Shown here: one piece after another, positions 1-5,979 of the stretch
How positions within the stretch are numbered: the first letter of the stretch is position 1
Layout: each line of letters starts with the position of its first letter
NCBI GenBank assembly: GCA_050260275.1
Contig: JBLNBX010000136.1
Coordinates: 1 to 5,979 of the forward strand
Length of the DNA: 5,979 nt
Direction: 5' to 3'
From: DATMXS01 sp050260275
GTDB lineage: Bacteria; Acidobacteriota; Terriglobia; Bryobacterales; Bryobacteraceae
The notes under the pieces: model-generated
Told to the model about the DNA's origin: nothing
The model's database searches: none
What the model saw: only the letters and a program-made list of their open reading frames with translations
Made by a program: the position numbers and the translations under genes

Positions 1-149
1 CCGTGATTAAGTTCGACGAACACGGGGAAAAGAAGTTTGTCACGCCGATTGTGCTCCAGGCGCTCAAAAAGAGCGACCGGCAGCCTCCAGTAGAGAAGCG
101 GGGGGCCCGCCGCAAAGCCAAAGCTGCTCCGGCCGTTGCCGCGGGCTAG
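1..149 (+). CDS. C-terminal end of an unidentified protein (5' end outside window)
   Basis: An open frame enters from the left edge, with its first full codon at position 3, and ends at a TAG at 147-149, giving 48 visible residues. The first part contains IKFDEHGEKKFVTPIVLQ, followed by a tail rich in Lys, Arg, Ala and Pro that ends in AAPAVAAG. The FDEHGE stretch followed by a hydrophobic strand is loosely reminiscent of the end of periplasmic branched-chain amino acid-type binding proteins, but it is too short to assign a family. It is clearly not PurS, the small subunit often encoded just before purQ. The other two forward frames have stops at the very start or in the middle, and the codons favour G/C at third positions, so this frame is the likely coding one. 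It ends 86 bases before purQ, so membership in the same transcript is uncertain. Confidence 0.6.
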   Translation, partial: VIKFDEHGEKKFVTPIVLQALKKSDRQPPVEKRGARRKAKAAPAVAAG

Positions 150-235
150 AATCCGTTCAGACTGCTGTCGCCGAGTACGACACTACAGGTGTGCTTATCC
201 GGTCCCGCCGGGGTGTTAAACTGGTCATCTCCCCC

Positions 236-904
236 ATGAAATTCGGTGTCGTTGTCTTTCCCGGAAGCAACTGCGACCACGATGCGTTCTACGCGGCGTC
301 GCAGAACCTAGGCCAGCAGGCCGAGTTCCTCTGGCACGACTCGCCCAGCATAGGCGGCGTAGATGCCGTCATTTTGCCCGGCGGCTTTTCCTACGGCGAT
401 TACCTCCGCTGCGGCGCGATCGCGAAGTTCTCGCCCGTAATGGCCGCCGTGAAGGAGTTCGCCGCCGCGGGCGGGTTGGTGCTGGGCATCTGCAACGGTT
501 TTCAGATCCTGGTGGAGTCCGGGCTGCTTCCCGGCGCGCTCATCCGCAATCGCGGGCTGAAGTTCATCTGCCGCCCGGTGGCTCTCCGCGTCGAGACGAC
601 GAACTCCCCTTTTACCTCCGCGGCGTGTAAGGGACAGACGCTCACGGTGCCGATAGCGCACGGCGAGGGCTGCTATATAGCCGACGAGCGCACGCTTGAC
701 CAGCTCGAAGCCGAGGACCGCGTCGCGTTCCGGTACGTCGATAATCCGAATGGCTCCATGCGCGACATCGCCGGCATTCTTAACGAAGGCCGCAACGTGC
801 TCGGCATGATGCCGCACCCCGAGCGCGCCGCCGATCCGCTCATGGGCTCCACTGACGGATTGAGAGTTTTCGAGTCCATGGTTCAGGCGTTCGCGCGCTT
901 TTGA
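236..904 (+). CDS. purQ: Phosphoribosylformylglycinamidine synthase, glutaminase subunit PurQ
   Basis: PurQ is the cytoplasmic class I glutamine amidotransferase subunit of FGAM synthase. It hydrolyses glutamine and passes ammonia to PurL for step 4 of de novo purine synthesis (FGAR to FGAM). The 222-residue length matches free-standing PurQ (about 220-230). The N-terminus MKFGVVVFPGSNCDHD, the LPGGFSYGDYLRCGAIA block (residues 47-63), the nucleophile elbow GICNGFQ with Cys86, and MMPHPERA with His194 and Glu196 complete a Cys-His-Glu triad. The ATG at 236 is chosen because family homology begins there. The frame extends upstream to a GTG at 191, but those 15 extra residues do not resemble PurQ. 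No clear Shine-Dalgarno sequence precedes the ATG. purL follows after 8 bases, or overlaps by 4 if it uses the TTG at 901. Confidence 0.97.
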   Translation: MKFGVVVFPGSNCDHDAFYAASQNLGQQAEFLWHDSPSIGGVDAVILPGGFSYGDYLRCGAIAKFSPVMAAVKEFAAAGGLVLGICNGFQILVESGLLPGALIRNRGLKFICRPVALRVETTNSPFTSAACKGQTLTVPIAHGEGCYIADERTLDQLEAEDRVAFRYVDNPNGSMRDIAGILNEGRNVLGMMPHPERAADPLMGSTDGLRVFESMVQAFARF

Positions 905-912
905 CATACTCC

Positions 913-3126
913 ATGACCATCACCCCCGAACTTATCGCCACGCACCAGTTGTCGCAGGAAGAGTACGCCAAGATAGTTGCTCTTCTCGGGCGCGAGCCCA
1001 CTTACACGGAGCTGGGCATATTCAGCGTGATGTGGAGCGAGCACTGCTCCTACAAGAGTTCGCGCCTGCACCTGAAGAAGCTCCCCACCCGGAGCGAGCG
1101 CGTGGTGCAGGGCCCCGGCGAGAACGCCGGCATCATAGACATCGGCGACGGCTGGGCGATCGCATTCAAGATCGAGTCTCACAACCACCCCAGCTTCATC
1201 GAGCCGTTCCAGGGCGCGGCGACGGGAGTCGGCGGCATCCTGCGCGACATCTTCACGATGGGCGCGCGGCCTATAGCGGTGATGGACTCGCTGCGCTTCG
1301 GCCCGCTGGACGATCCGGAGGTGGGCGCGCGCAACCGCCGCATCGTCGAGGGCGTGGTGGCCGGGATCGCGCATTACGGAAACTGCTTCGGCGTGCCCAC
1401 AGTCGGCGGTGAGTGCCTCTTCGAGCCCTGCTACAACGGCAACCCGCTGGTGAACGTGTTCGCGCTTGGCGTCTTCAAGAAGGAGGACATTTTCCTCGCG
1501 CAGGCGCGCGGCGTCGGCAACCCGGTGGTCTACGTCGGGGCGAAGACCGGCAGGGACGGCATACACGGCGCGTCGATGGCCTCCGCCGAGTTCACCGAGG
1601 AATCTAAGCAGAAACGGCCCAACGTGCAGGTAGGCGACCCGTTCATGGAGAAGCTGCTGCTCGAGGCTTGCCTCGAGGCCATGCGGACCGGCGCGGTCGT
1701 TGGCATTCAGGACATGGGAGCGGCGGGCCTGACGTGCTCTACGTGCGAGATGGGCAGCCGCGGCGGCACGGGAATTGAGATCGAGCTCGACCGCGTGCCG
1801 CAGCGCGAAACCGGCATGACGCCGTACGAGATCATGCTGTCCGAGTCGCAGGAGCGGATGCTGCTCGTTGTGGATAAGGGCCACGAAGAAGAGGTGTTCC
1901 GGGTATTCCGCAAGTGGGGCCTGGATGCCGTGACCATAGGCGTCGTGACCGGCGACGGCATGATGCGGGTAAAACAGCACGGCGAAGTCGTGGCCGAGAT
2001 CCCCGCCCGCGAACTGGCCGACGAAGCTCCGCTTTACGACCGCCCGCACACCGTTCCGCGCCGCGAGGCGCCCATGGAGGCGCCGCCGCTGCCGGCCGTG
2101 AAGCCTCAGGACGCGCTGGTGACGCTGCTCGCGTCGCCGGACGTCTGCTCGAAGCGCTGGATCTACGAGCAGTACGACTACACCGTCCGCACCAACACGA
2201 CGCAGGGCCCGGGCGGGGACGCCGCGGTGGTCCGCATCAAGGAGACCGGCACGTCGGTCGCAATGGCGCTCGACGGCAACGGGCGGTACTGCGCGCTCGA
2301 CGCCCGCGAGGGAGCGAAACTGGCCGTGGCGGAGTGCTGCCGCAACCTCTCCGCCGTGGGCGCGGAGCCGGTGGCGGCAACCAATTGCCTGAACTTCGGC
2401 AATCCCGAGCGTCCCGAAATCATGGCGCAGCTCGTCGAGGCCATCGAGGGCATGGGCGAGGCTTGCGAGTTCTTCGGCACGCCGATCACGGGCGGCAACG
2501 TCAGCCTGTACAACGAAACGCTGGGTGAGCCGATCTTCCCGACGCCCGTACTGGGCATCGTGGGCCTGATGAAGACCTCGGCGCCCGTGACCATCGATTT
2601 CAAGAAGCCCGGCCGTAAGATCGTCCTGGTCGGAGGGTTGGGCGCCTGCGACGAAACACGCTTCGGCGGCACCGAGTACGCCAAGGTCGTCGTGAAACAG
2701 GCCTGGGGACTCCCTCCGGCGCTCGACATGGATTACGAGAAGCGCGTGCAACAGGCCGTTCGGGAGATCGTGAACGCCGGACTGGCCGAATCATCTCACG
2801 ATGTGAGCGACGGCGGGCTGGCTGTCGCGCTCGCCGAGTGCTCGTTCGGCCCGGCGGGCGTGGGCGCGTCGGTGGATCTCGAGAGCGCCATGCGGCCCGA
2901 GTTCCTGCTGTTCCACGAGGGCCCGTCCCGCGTGCTGATTTCGACTGAACGCGCCGAAGAAGCGGCCACCATCGCCGCCCGGCACGGCGTCGAGGCCCCG
3001 GTGATCGGCGAAACAACCGCCGGCCGTCTCACCGTGCGCGTCTCCCGCGAGGCACTGATAGACTGTGAAGTGTACGCCTTGCGCAATGCCTGGTCTCAGG
3101 CGCTCGAGCGGGCCCTGCGGGGATGA
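913..3126 (+). CDS. purL: Phosphoribosylformylglycinamidine synthase, synthetase subunit PurL (small type)
   Basis: PurL carries out the ATP-dependent amidation of FGAR to FGAM with ammonia supplied by PurQ. At 737 residues it is the small Bacillus-type PurL, not the roughly 1,300-residue fused enzyme. It has two tandem AIRS-like halves. Visible landmarks are WSEHCSYKSS (41-50, with the conserved His44), IESHNHPSFIEPFQGAATG (87-105), GIQDMGAAGLTCS (264-276), GPGGDAAVV (432-440), ITGGNVSLYNE (525-535) and SHDVSDGGLA (628-637). The ATG at 913 gives MTITPELI and lies 8 bases after the purQ stop. An in-frame TTG at 901 would add four residues and overlap the purQ stop as TTGA. Neither start has a strong ribosome binding site, which suggests coupling to purQ translation. 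Small PurL enzymes normally work with PurS, which is not seen here. The gene is intact. Confidence 0.97.
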   Translation: MTITPELIATHQLSQEEYAKIVALLGREPTYTELGIFSVMWSEHCSYKSSRLHLKKLPTRSERVVQGPGENAGIIDIGDGWAIAFKIESHNHPSFIEPFQGAATGVGGILRDIFTMGARPIAVMDSLRFGPLDDPEVGARNRRIVEGVVAGIAHYGNCFGVPTVGGECLFEPCYNGNPLVNVFALGVFKKEDIFLAQARGVGNPVVYVGAKTGRDGIHGASMASAEFTEESKQKRPNVQVGDPFMEKLLLEACLEAMRTGAVVGIQDMGAAGLTCSTCEMGSRGGTGIEIELDRVPQRETGMTPYEIMLSESQERMLLVVDKGHEEEVFRVFRKWGLDAVTIGVVTGDGMMRVKQHGEVVAEIPARELADEAPLYDRPHTVPRREAPMEAPPLPAVKPQDALVTLLASPDVCSKRWIYEQYDYTVRTNTTQGPGGDAAVVRIKETGTSVAMALDGNGRYCALDAREGAKLAVAECCRNLSAVGAEPVAATNCLNFGNPERPEIMAQLVEAIEGMGEACEFFGTPITGGNVSLYNETLGEPIFPTPVLGIVGLMKTSAPVTIDFKKPGRKIVLVGGLGACDETRFGGTEYAKVVVKQAWGLPPALDMDYEKRVQQAVREIVNAGLAESSHDVSDGGLAVALAECSFGPAGVGASVDLESAMRPEFLLFHEGPSRVLISTERAEEAATIAARHGVEAPVIGETTAGRLTVRVSREALIDCEVYALRNAWSQALERALRG

Positions 3127-3127
3127 A

Positions 3128-4546
3128 ATGCACGACAAGCTCCACGAGGAGTGTGGTGTCGTAGCCATCTTCGGTCACCCCGAAGCTGCCAACCTTGCAT
3201 ATCTGGGGCTTTATGCGCTCCAACACCGGGGACAGGAGAGCGCCGGAATCTGTTCCAGCGACGGCCGCGAGATCTATTGCCACAAGGAGATGGGCTACGT
3301 GGCCGACGTCTTCAAGCCGGAGGTGCTGGCGCGCCTTTCGGGTAACGTCGCCATCGGGCACACGCGCTACTCCACAGCGGGCGACAGCTCCATCCGCAAC
3401 GCCCAGCCCTTCGCCGTGCAGTGCAACAAAGGGCGCATCGCCGTGGCCCACAACGGAAACCTGACCAACGCTCTGGAGCTCCGCGAGGAACTGGAGTCAG
3501 ACGGATCGATTTTCCAGGCGTCGAGCGATAGCGAGGTAGTGCTGCACCTGGTGGCGCGCAGCCGCGAGCGCACCATAGCCGGCGCGCTCCGCGAGGCGCT
3601 GCTCCGCCTGGAAGGCGCGTTCTCGCTCGTGTTCCTGGCCGGCGACCGCATCATCGTCGCGCGCGATCCGAACGGCTTCCGCCCGCTGGCCATCGGGCGC
3701 ATGGCTCTCGACGGCGGCCGCGCGGCGTATGTTTTCGCGTCCGAAACCTGCGCCTTCGACCTGATCGGCGCTGAGCACATCGGCGATGTGGAACCCGGCG
3801 AGATGATCACTGCCGGCCCGGACGGCCTCATCCGGGAGCAGTACGTGCCCAAGCGCAGGCGCTCGCAGTGCGTCTTCGAGCACGTCTACTTCTCGCGGCC
3901 CGATTCGGTCGTCTTCGGCCGTTCGGTTCAGAAATCGCGCGAGAATCTCGGCCGCCTGCTGGCGTGCGAGTCGCCCGTCGAGGCCGATGTCGTGGTGCCG
4001 GTGCCCGACTCGGGCGTCGCAGCGGCGCTCGGCTATGCGGCGCAATCCGGCATACCGTTCCGCCACGGTTTGATCCGCAGCCATTACGTAGGGCGCACGT
4101 TCATCGAACCCTCACAGGCCATCCGCGACTTCGGCGTAAAGCTGAAGCTCAACCCGGTGCGGCACCTGATCGAGGGAAAGCGCGTTGTGCTGATCGACGA
4201 TTCGCTCGTCCGCGGCACCACTAGCAAGAAGATCGTCCGCATGGTGCGCAGCGCCGGAGCGCGCGAGGTGCACATGCGCATTTCCTGCCCGCCGACGATA
4301 TCGCCCTGCTTCTACGGCGTCGACACGCCGACCCAATCGGAGCTGATAGCCGCCAACCAGACCATCGAGGAGATCCGCGAGTTCATCGGCGCGGACTCGC
4401 TTGCGTACCTCTCGCTCGAAGGCTTGCGCCAGGCCGTCGACGACGTTCGCGACGAGTACTGCTATGCGTGCTACACGGGCAACTATCCCACCGACTTCAT
4501 CAACATCGAAGAGCTGGTGACGGCGAGAAGGTCTCGCCGCTGTTAA
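3128..4546 (+). CDS. purF: Amidophosphoribosyltransferase PurF (propeptide, iron-sulfur type)
   Basis: PurF catalyses the first committed step of purine synthesis: PRPP and glutamine to 5-phosphoribosylamine. It is 472 residues long. The N-terminal Ntn-type glutaminase domain begins at Cys9 (CGVVAIFG) after an eight-residue leader, MHDKLHEE, so by family knowledge the leader is removed to expose the catalytic cysteine. QHRGQESAGI (32-41), HTRYST (78-83) and HNGNLTN (108-114) are glutaminase motifs. The phosphoribosyltransferase domain carries the PRPP loop VVLIDDSLVRGTTS (353-366). Cys248, Cys394, Cys445 and Cys448 match the four 4Fe-4S ligands of the B. subtilis enzyme, so an oxygen-sensitive cluster is expected. 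The start ATG lies 1 base after the purL stop, with GGGGA at 3119-3123 as a weak, close binding site. Longer upstream starts would lie inside purL and add unrelated sequence. The last codons encode a basic RRSRRC tail within a hairpin. Confidence 0.97.
   Translation: MHDKLHEECGVVAIFGHPEAANLAYLGLYALQHRGQESAGICSSDGREIYCHKEMGYVADVFKPEVLARLSGNVAIGHTRYSTAGDSSIRNAQPFAVQCNKGRIAVAHNGNLTNALELREELESDGSIFQASSDSEVVLHLVARSRERTIAGALREALLRLEGAFSLVFLAGDRIIVARDPNGFRPLAIGRMALDGGRAAYVFASETCAFDLIGAEHIGDVEPGEMITAGPDGLIREQYVPKRRRSQCVFEHVYFSRPDSVVFGRSVQKSRENLGRLLACESPVEADVVVPVPDSGVAAALGYAAQSGIPFRHGLIRSHYVGRTFIEPSQAIRDFGVKLKLNPVRHLIEGKRVVLIDDSLVRGTTSKKIVRMVRSAGAREVHMRISCPPTISPCFYGVDTPTQSELIAANQTIEEIREFIGADSLAYLSLEGLRQAVDDVRDEYCYACYTGNYPTDFINIEELVTARRSRRC
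4521..4539 (+). terminator. Perfect 8-bp hairpin at the purF 3' end, terminator-like but without a good U tract
   Basis: CGGCGAGA (4521-4528) and TCTCGCCG (4532-4539) are exact inverse complements around a three-base loop, AGG. The hairpin lies inside the last codons of purF, five bases before its stop, and is followed by CTGTTAAA. The stem is stable enough for an intrinsic terminator, but only a broken T run (TGTT) follows. It may instead be a 3' stabilising or pausing structure, or a weak terminator separating the purine genes from those downstream. The pairing is seen directly; the function is inferred. Confidence 0.35.
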
Positions 4547-4550
4547 ACCC

Positions 4551-4584
4551 CCAGTACTCCAGTACTATTTGTACTCCGTACTAC
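4551..4584 (+). repeat. Short GTACT repeat cluster with a tandem 8-mer
   Basis: CCAGTACT occurs twice in direct tandem (4551-4558 and 4559-4566), and two further GTACT words start at 4571 and 4578. The four GTAC cores start at 4554, 4562, 4571 and 4578, so spacings are 8, 9 and 7. AGTACT is itself palindromic, so the copies can pair in several alternative ways, for example 4553-4557 with 4562-4566 (loop TCCA), or 4561-4565 with 4571-4575 (loop TATTT). The cluster starts 4 bases after the purF stop. It could be a protein-binding site cluster, an RNA structure, or a chance low-complexity tract. Confidence 0.5.
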
Positions 4585-4586
4585 AA

Positions 4587-4600
4587 CCACTGGAAAGTGG
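4587..4600 (+). other. Small hairpin with a GNRA-type loop
   Basis: CCACT (4587-4591) pairs exactly with AGTGG (4596-4600) around GGAA, which fits the stable GNRA tetraloop pattern in RNA. It is followed by a purine-rich run (AAAACAGAAAAGAG, 4601-4614), not a T tract, so it is not an intrinsic terminator on this strand. The stem is only 5 bp, so chance occurrence is possible. Confidence 0.3.
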
Positions 4601-4631
4601 AAAACAGAAAAGAGCATCATTGTCTATTTCC

Positions 4632-4635
4632 GAGG
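4632..4635 (+). promoter_or_regulatory. Ribosome binding site of the 79-aa gene
   Basis: GAGG sits seven bases before the ATG at 4643. It is the best-placed Shine-Dalgarno match seen for any start in this window. It supports the small gene as real and its ATG as the start. Confidence 0.6.
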
Positions 4636-4642
4636 CATAGCC

Positions 4643-4882
4643 ATGCCGGGCACGCCAACGGAATCAGACGCCTCGCTGCGGCGCCAGGCCCTCCGCGCGG
4701 CGCTTCAGGCCGCGGGTAAGCACTATCACGACGTGTGCGATGAGTACGCGCGGATAAAGGCGCAGCAGGCGCCCGACGAACAACAAGAATGCGTGGCCGC
4801 CCGTCGCGATTCCGCGCTCCGGGCATTTCGCGCCGCGCTTCGCGCGTTCGCCGAAGCGGTGCTCAAACCATCGATGAAGTAA
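4643..4882 (+). CDS. Small helical protein of unknown function (79 aa)
   Basis: I do not recognise this protein. The frame runs from an ATG with a well-placed GAGG site to a TAA at 4880-4882. By hand count about 59 of 79 codons end in G or C, in keeping with the neighbouring genes and supporting true coding. The product is rich in Ala, Arg, Gln and Glu, with no signal peptide or membrane segment. It reads as two amphipathic helices, roughly residues 9-42 and 46-75, around a polar turn at APDEQQ, so a helical hairpin or short coiled coil is plausible. It has two cysteines (Cys32 and Cys50) not arranged as a metal-binding motif. It lies 96 bases after purF and 48 bases before the aminotransferase. 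The gaps are larger than those within the purine genes, so its link to purine synthesis is doubtful. Confidence 0.65.
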   Translation: MPGTPTESDASLRRQALRAALQAAGKHYHDVCDEYARIKAQQAPDEQQECVAARRDSALRAFRAALRAFAEAVLKPSMK

Positions 4883-4884
4883 CC

Positions 4885-4904
4885 GGCCGCCAACGCGCGC
4901 GGCC
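4885..4904 (+). other. GC-rich inverted repeat between the small gene and the aminotransferase gene
   Basis: GGCCGC (4885-4890) and GCGGCC (4899-4904) are exact inverse complements around an eight-base spacer. No T tract follows, so it is not a standard intrinsic terminator. In a GC-rich background a 6-bp match like this can arise by chance. It may weaken transcription between the two genes or mean nothing. Confidence 0.2.
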
Positions 4905-4930
4905 ACCGCCGATGCGGCGAGAATAGACAC

Positions 4931-5979
4931 ATGCCCGCTAGCATCGCTTCTTCCGCCGAGCGAGTGCGCTATTCGCGCGTGCGGGAACTGGCCGAGATGG
5001 CCATGCGCATGGATGGCGTTCTGAAGCTGTATTTCGGCGAGTCGAATGTGCCCACGCCGGAGTTCATCCGCCGCGCCGCGCAGAAAGCCATGGCCGACGG
5101 GTATCTGTTCTACACGGAAAACGCCGGCCTGCCGACCTTGCGGCAGCGCCTGGCGGATCACTACAAGCGGCTGCACGGAGTCGAGCTCGACCCGGCTTCC
5201 GAGATCGTCGTCACCAACTCTGGCGTGCAGGCGCTTAACGTCGCCATCCGTACGGTGATCGATCCGGGCGATGAGGCTATCGTGCTGACGCCGGCGTGGC
5301 CCAACGGCTCGCGGATCGTGGAGCTTGCAAACGGCACGGTGCGCGAGATCGCGTTGCCGCTCGCGAACGGGCGCTACGCCGTGGACTTCGATGCGCTCGA
5401 GCGGGCGGTGAGGCCACGAACGCGCCTGCTCATATACACGTCGCCATCTAATCCCCTCGGCTGGGTGGCGTCGGAGCAGGAGCAGAGAGGACTTCTCGAC
5501 TTCGCCCGCCGCCACAACCTGTGGCTGCTCGCCGACGAGGTATACGAACGGCTCTACTACGCCGGAGGCCAGTTGGGCGCGCCCGCCCCGAGCATATTGC
5601 GGCTGTGCGCGCGCGACGACGCCGTCGTAGTGGTGCAGTCGTTCTCGAAGACCTACTGCATGACAGGATGGCGCGTGGGCTGGATAGTTGCCCGGAGCGA
5701 CCTGGCGCAAAAGGCCGCGCAGCTCAACGAGTTCATCATCTCCAACGCCCCCAGCTTCGCGCAGCGCGCCGCCGAAACCGCGCTCGAGTGGGGCGAGATC
5801 GAACTCAGGAAGATGCTGGCACGCTACCGGGAAAACCGCGACCTGTGCCTGTCGATGCTGCGCAAGATGCCGCGCGTGACCGTGCCGGAACCGGACGGCG
5901 CTTTCTACCTGTTCCCGCGCATAGCAGGCGTGGAGGACTCCTTCGAGTTCTGCCGCGAGTTGCTTGAGGAGACGCGCGT
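4931..5979 (+). CDS. PLP-dependent class I aminotransferase, aspartate aminotransferase-like (3' end outside window)
   Basis: This is a cytoplasmic fold-type I, pyridoxal phosphate-dependent aminotransferase; the amino donor and acceptor cannot be read from the sequence. The visible 349 residues cover most of a family usually about 390-400 long. Landmarks are LYFGESNVPTP (33-43), YTENAGLPTLR (61-71), TPAWPNG (120-126), SPSNPLGW (171-178, with PLP-contacting Asn174), ADEVYERLYY (201-210, with Asp202 and Tyr205), the Schiff-base lysine Lys240 in SFSKTYCMTGWRVGW, and Arg248. The usual NPTG motif reads NPLG. The same frame is closed upstream by the stop of the small gene at 4880-4882, and the ATG at 4931 is the first start codon after it. 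Only a weak GCGAG precedes it. The frame is open to the window edge, ending two bases into a codon. Nothing ties it to purine synthesis. Confidence 0.93.
   Translation, partial: MPASIASSAERVRYSRVRELAEMAMRMDGVLKLYFGESNVPTPEFIRRAAQKAMADGYLFYTENAGLPTLRQRLADHYKRLHGVELDPASEIVVTNSGVQALNVAIRTVIDPGDEAIVLTPAWPNGSRIVELANGTVREIALPLANGRYAVDFDALERAVRPRTRLLIYTSPSNPLGWVASEQEQRGLLDFARRHNLWLLADEVYERLYYAGGQLGAPAPSILRLCARDDAVVVVQSFSKTYCMTGWRVGWIVARSDLAQKAAQLNEFIISNAPSFAQRAAETALEWGEIELRKMLARYRENRDLCLSMLRKMPRVTVPEPDGAFYLFPRIAGVEDSFEFCRELLEETR

Noticed and set aside
191..235. N-terminal extension of PurQ from a GTG at 191
   Set aside because: The 15 extra residues do not resemble PurQ, and the conserved N-terminus begins at the ATG at 236.
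883..2751. A 622-codon open frame on the minus strand opposite purQ/purL
   Set aside because: It lies antisense to an unmistakable purL, its product is His/Arg/Ala/Val-rich with no recognisable domain, and long antisense frames are expected opposite GC-rich genes with strong third-position bias.
3065..3127. N-terminal extension of PurF starting inside purL
   Set aside because: It would add 21 unrelated residues and overlap purL by about 60 bases. The ATG at 3128 gives a leader of the normal type before Cys9.
4547..4642. A sigma-70 promoter for the small gene in the AT-richer spacer
   Set aside because: TTGTAC at 4569-4574 is a passable -35-like word, but no -10-like hexamer stands at a proper distance, so I do not call a promoter.
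4664..5710. A 348-codon open frame on the minus strand opposite the small gene and the aminotransferase
   Set aside because: It covers an aminotransferase with all catalytic motifs on the + strand, its own product is low-complexity and Arg/His-rich, and it spans two genes and their spacer. It is a shadow frame.
1..5979. Exotic systems: mobile elements, CRISPR, toxin-antitoxin, defence genes, riboswitch
   Set aside because: No transposase or integrase motifs, terminal repeats, spaced repeat arrays, tRNA-like sequences or recognisable riboswitch cores were seen. The window is accounted for by purine genes, a small unknown gene and an aminotransferase.

Overview
This 5,979-base window looks like ordinary high-GC bacterial chromosome carrying part of a de novo purine biosynthesis cluster. 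All genes read on the + strand. The protein types (a small PurL, a separate PurQ, and an iron-sulfur, propeptide-type PurF) are those of Bacillus-like and many other non-proteobacterial lineages, not the E. coli type. The high GC and the general look of the proteins would fit an acidobacterium or a similar soil lineage. That placement is an impression from the sequence only and is held with low confidence.

Layout: (1) positions 1-149 hold the last 48 codons of an unidentified gene with a basic, alanine-rich tail. (2) After an 86-base gap come purQ (236-904), purL (913-3126) and purF (3128-4546). They are packed with gaps of 8 and 1 bases, so they are almost certainly one transcript with translational coupling. 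PurF makes 5-phosphoribosylamine (step 1). PurQ and PurL together form FGAM synthase (step 4), with PurQ supplying ammonia from glutamine. The third subunit expected for this PurL type, PurS, is not in the window. (3) The end of purF carries a perfect 8-bp hairpin. It is followed by a 96-base spacer of about 45% GC holding four closely spaced GTACT words, a small GNRA-type hairpin and a purine-rich run. (4) A 79-codon gene of unknown function (4643-4882) has a well-placed ribosome binding site. (5) A PLP-dependent class I aminotransferase starts at 4931 and runs off the right edge after 349 codons.

I found no mobile element, CRISPR array, RNA gene, phage gene or defence system. The points most worth a second look are the structured spacer after purF, the hairpin inside the purF 3' end, the unrecognised 79-aa protein, and the absence of purS next to purQ.
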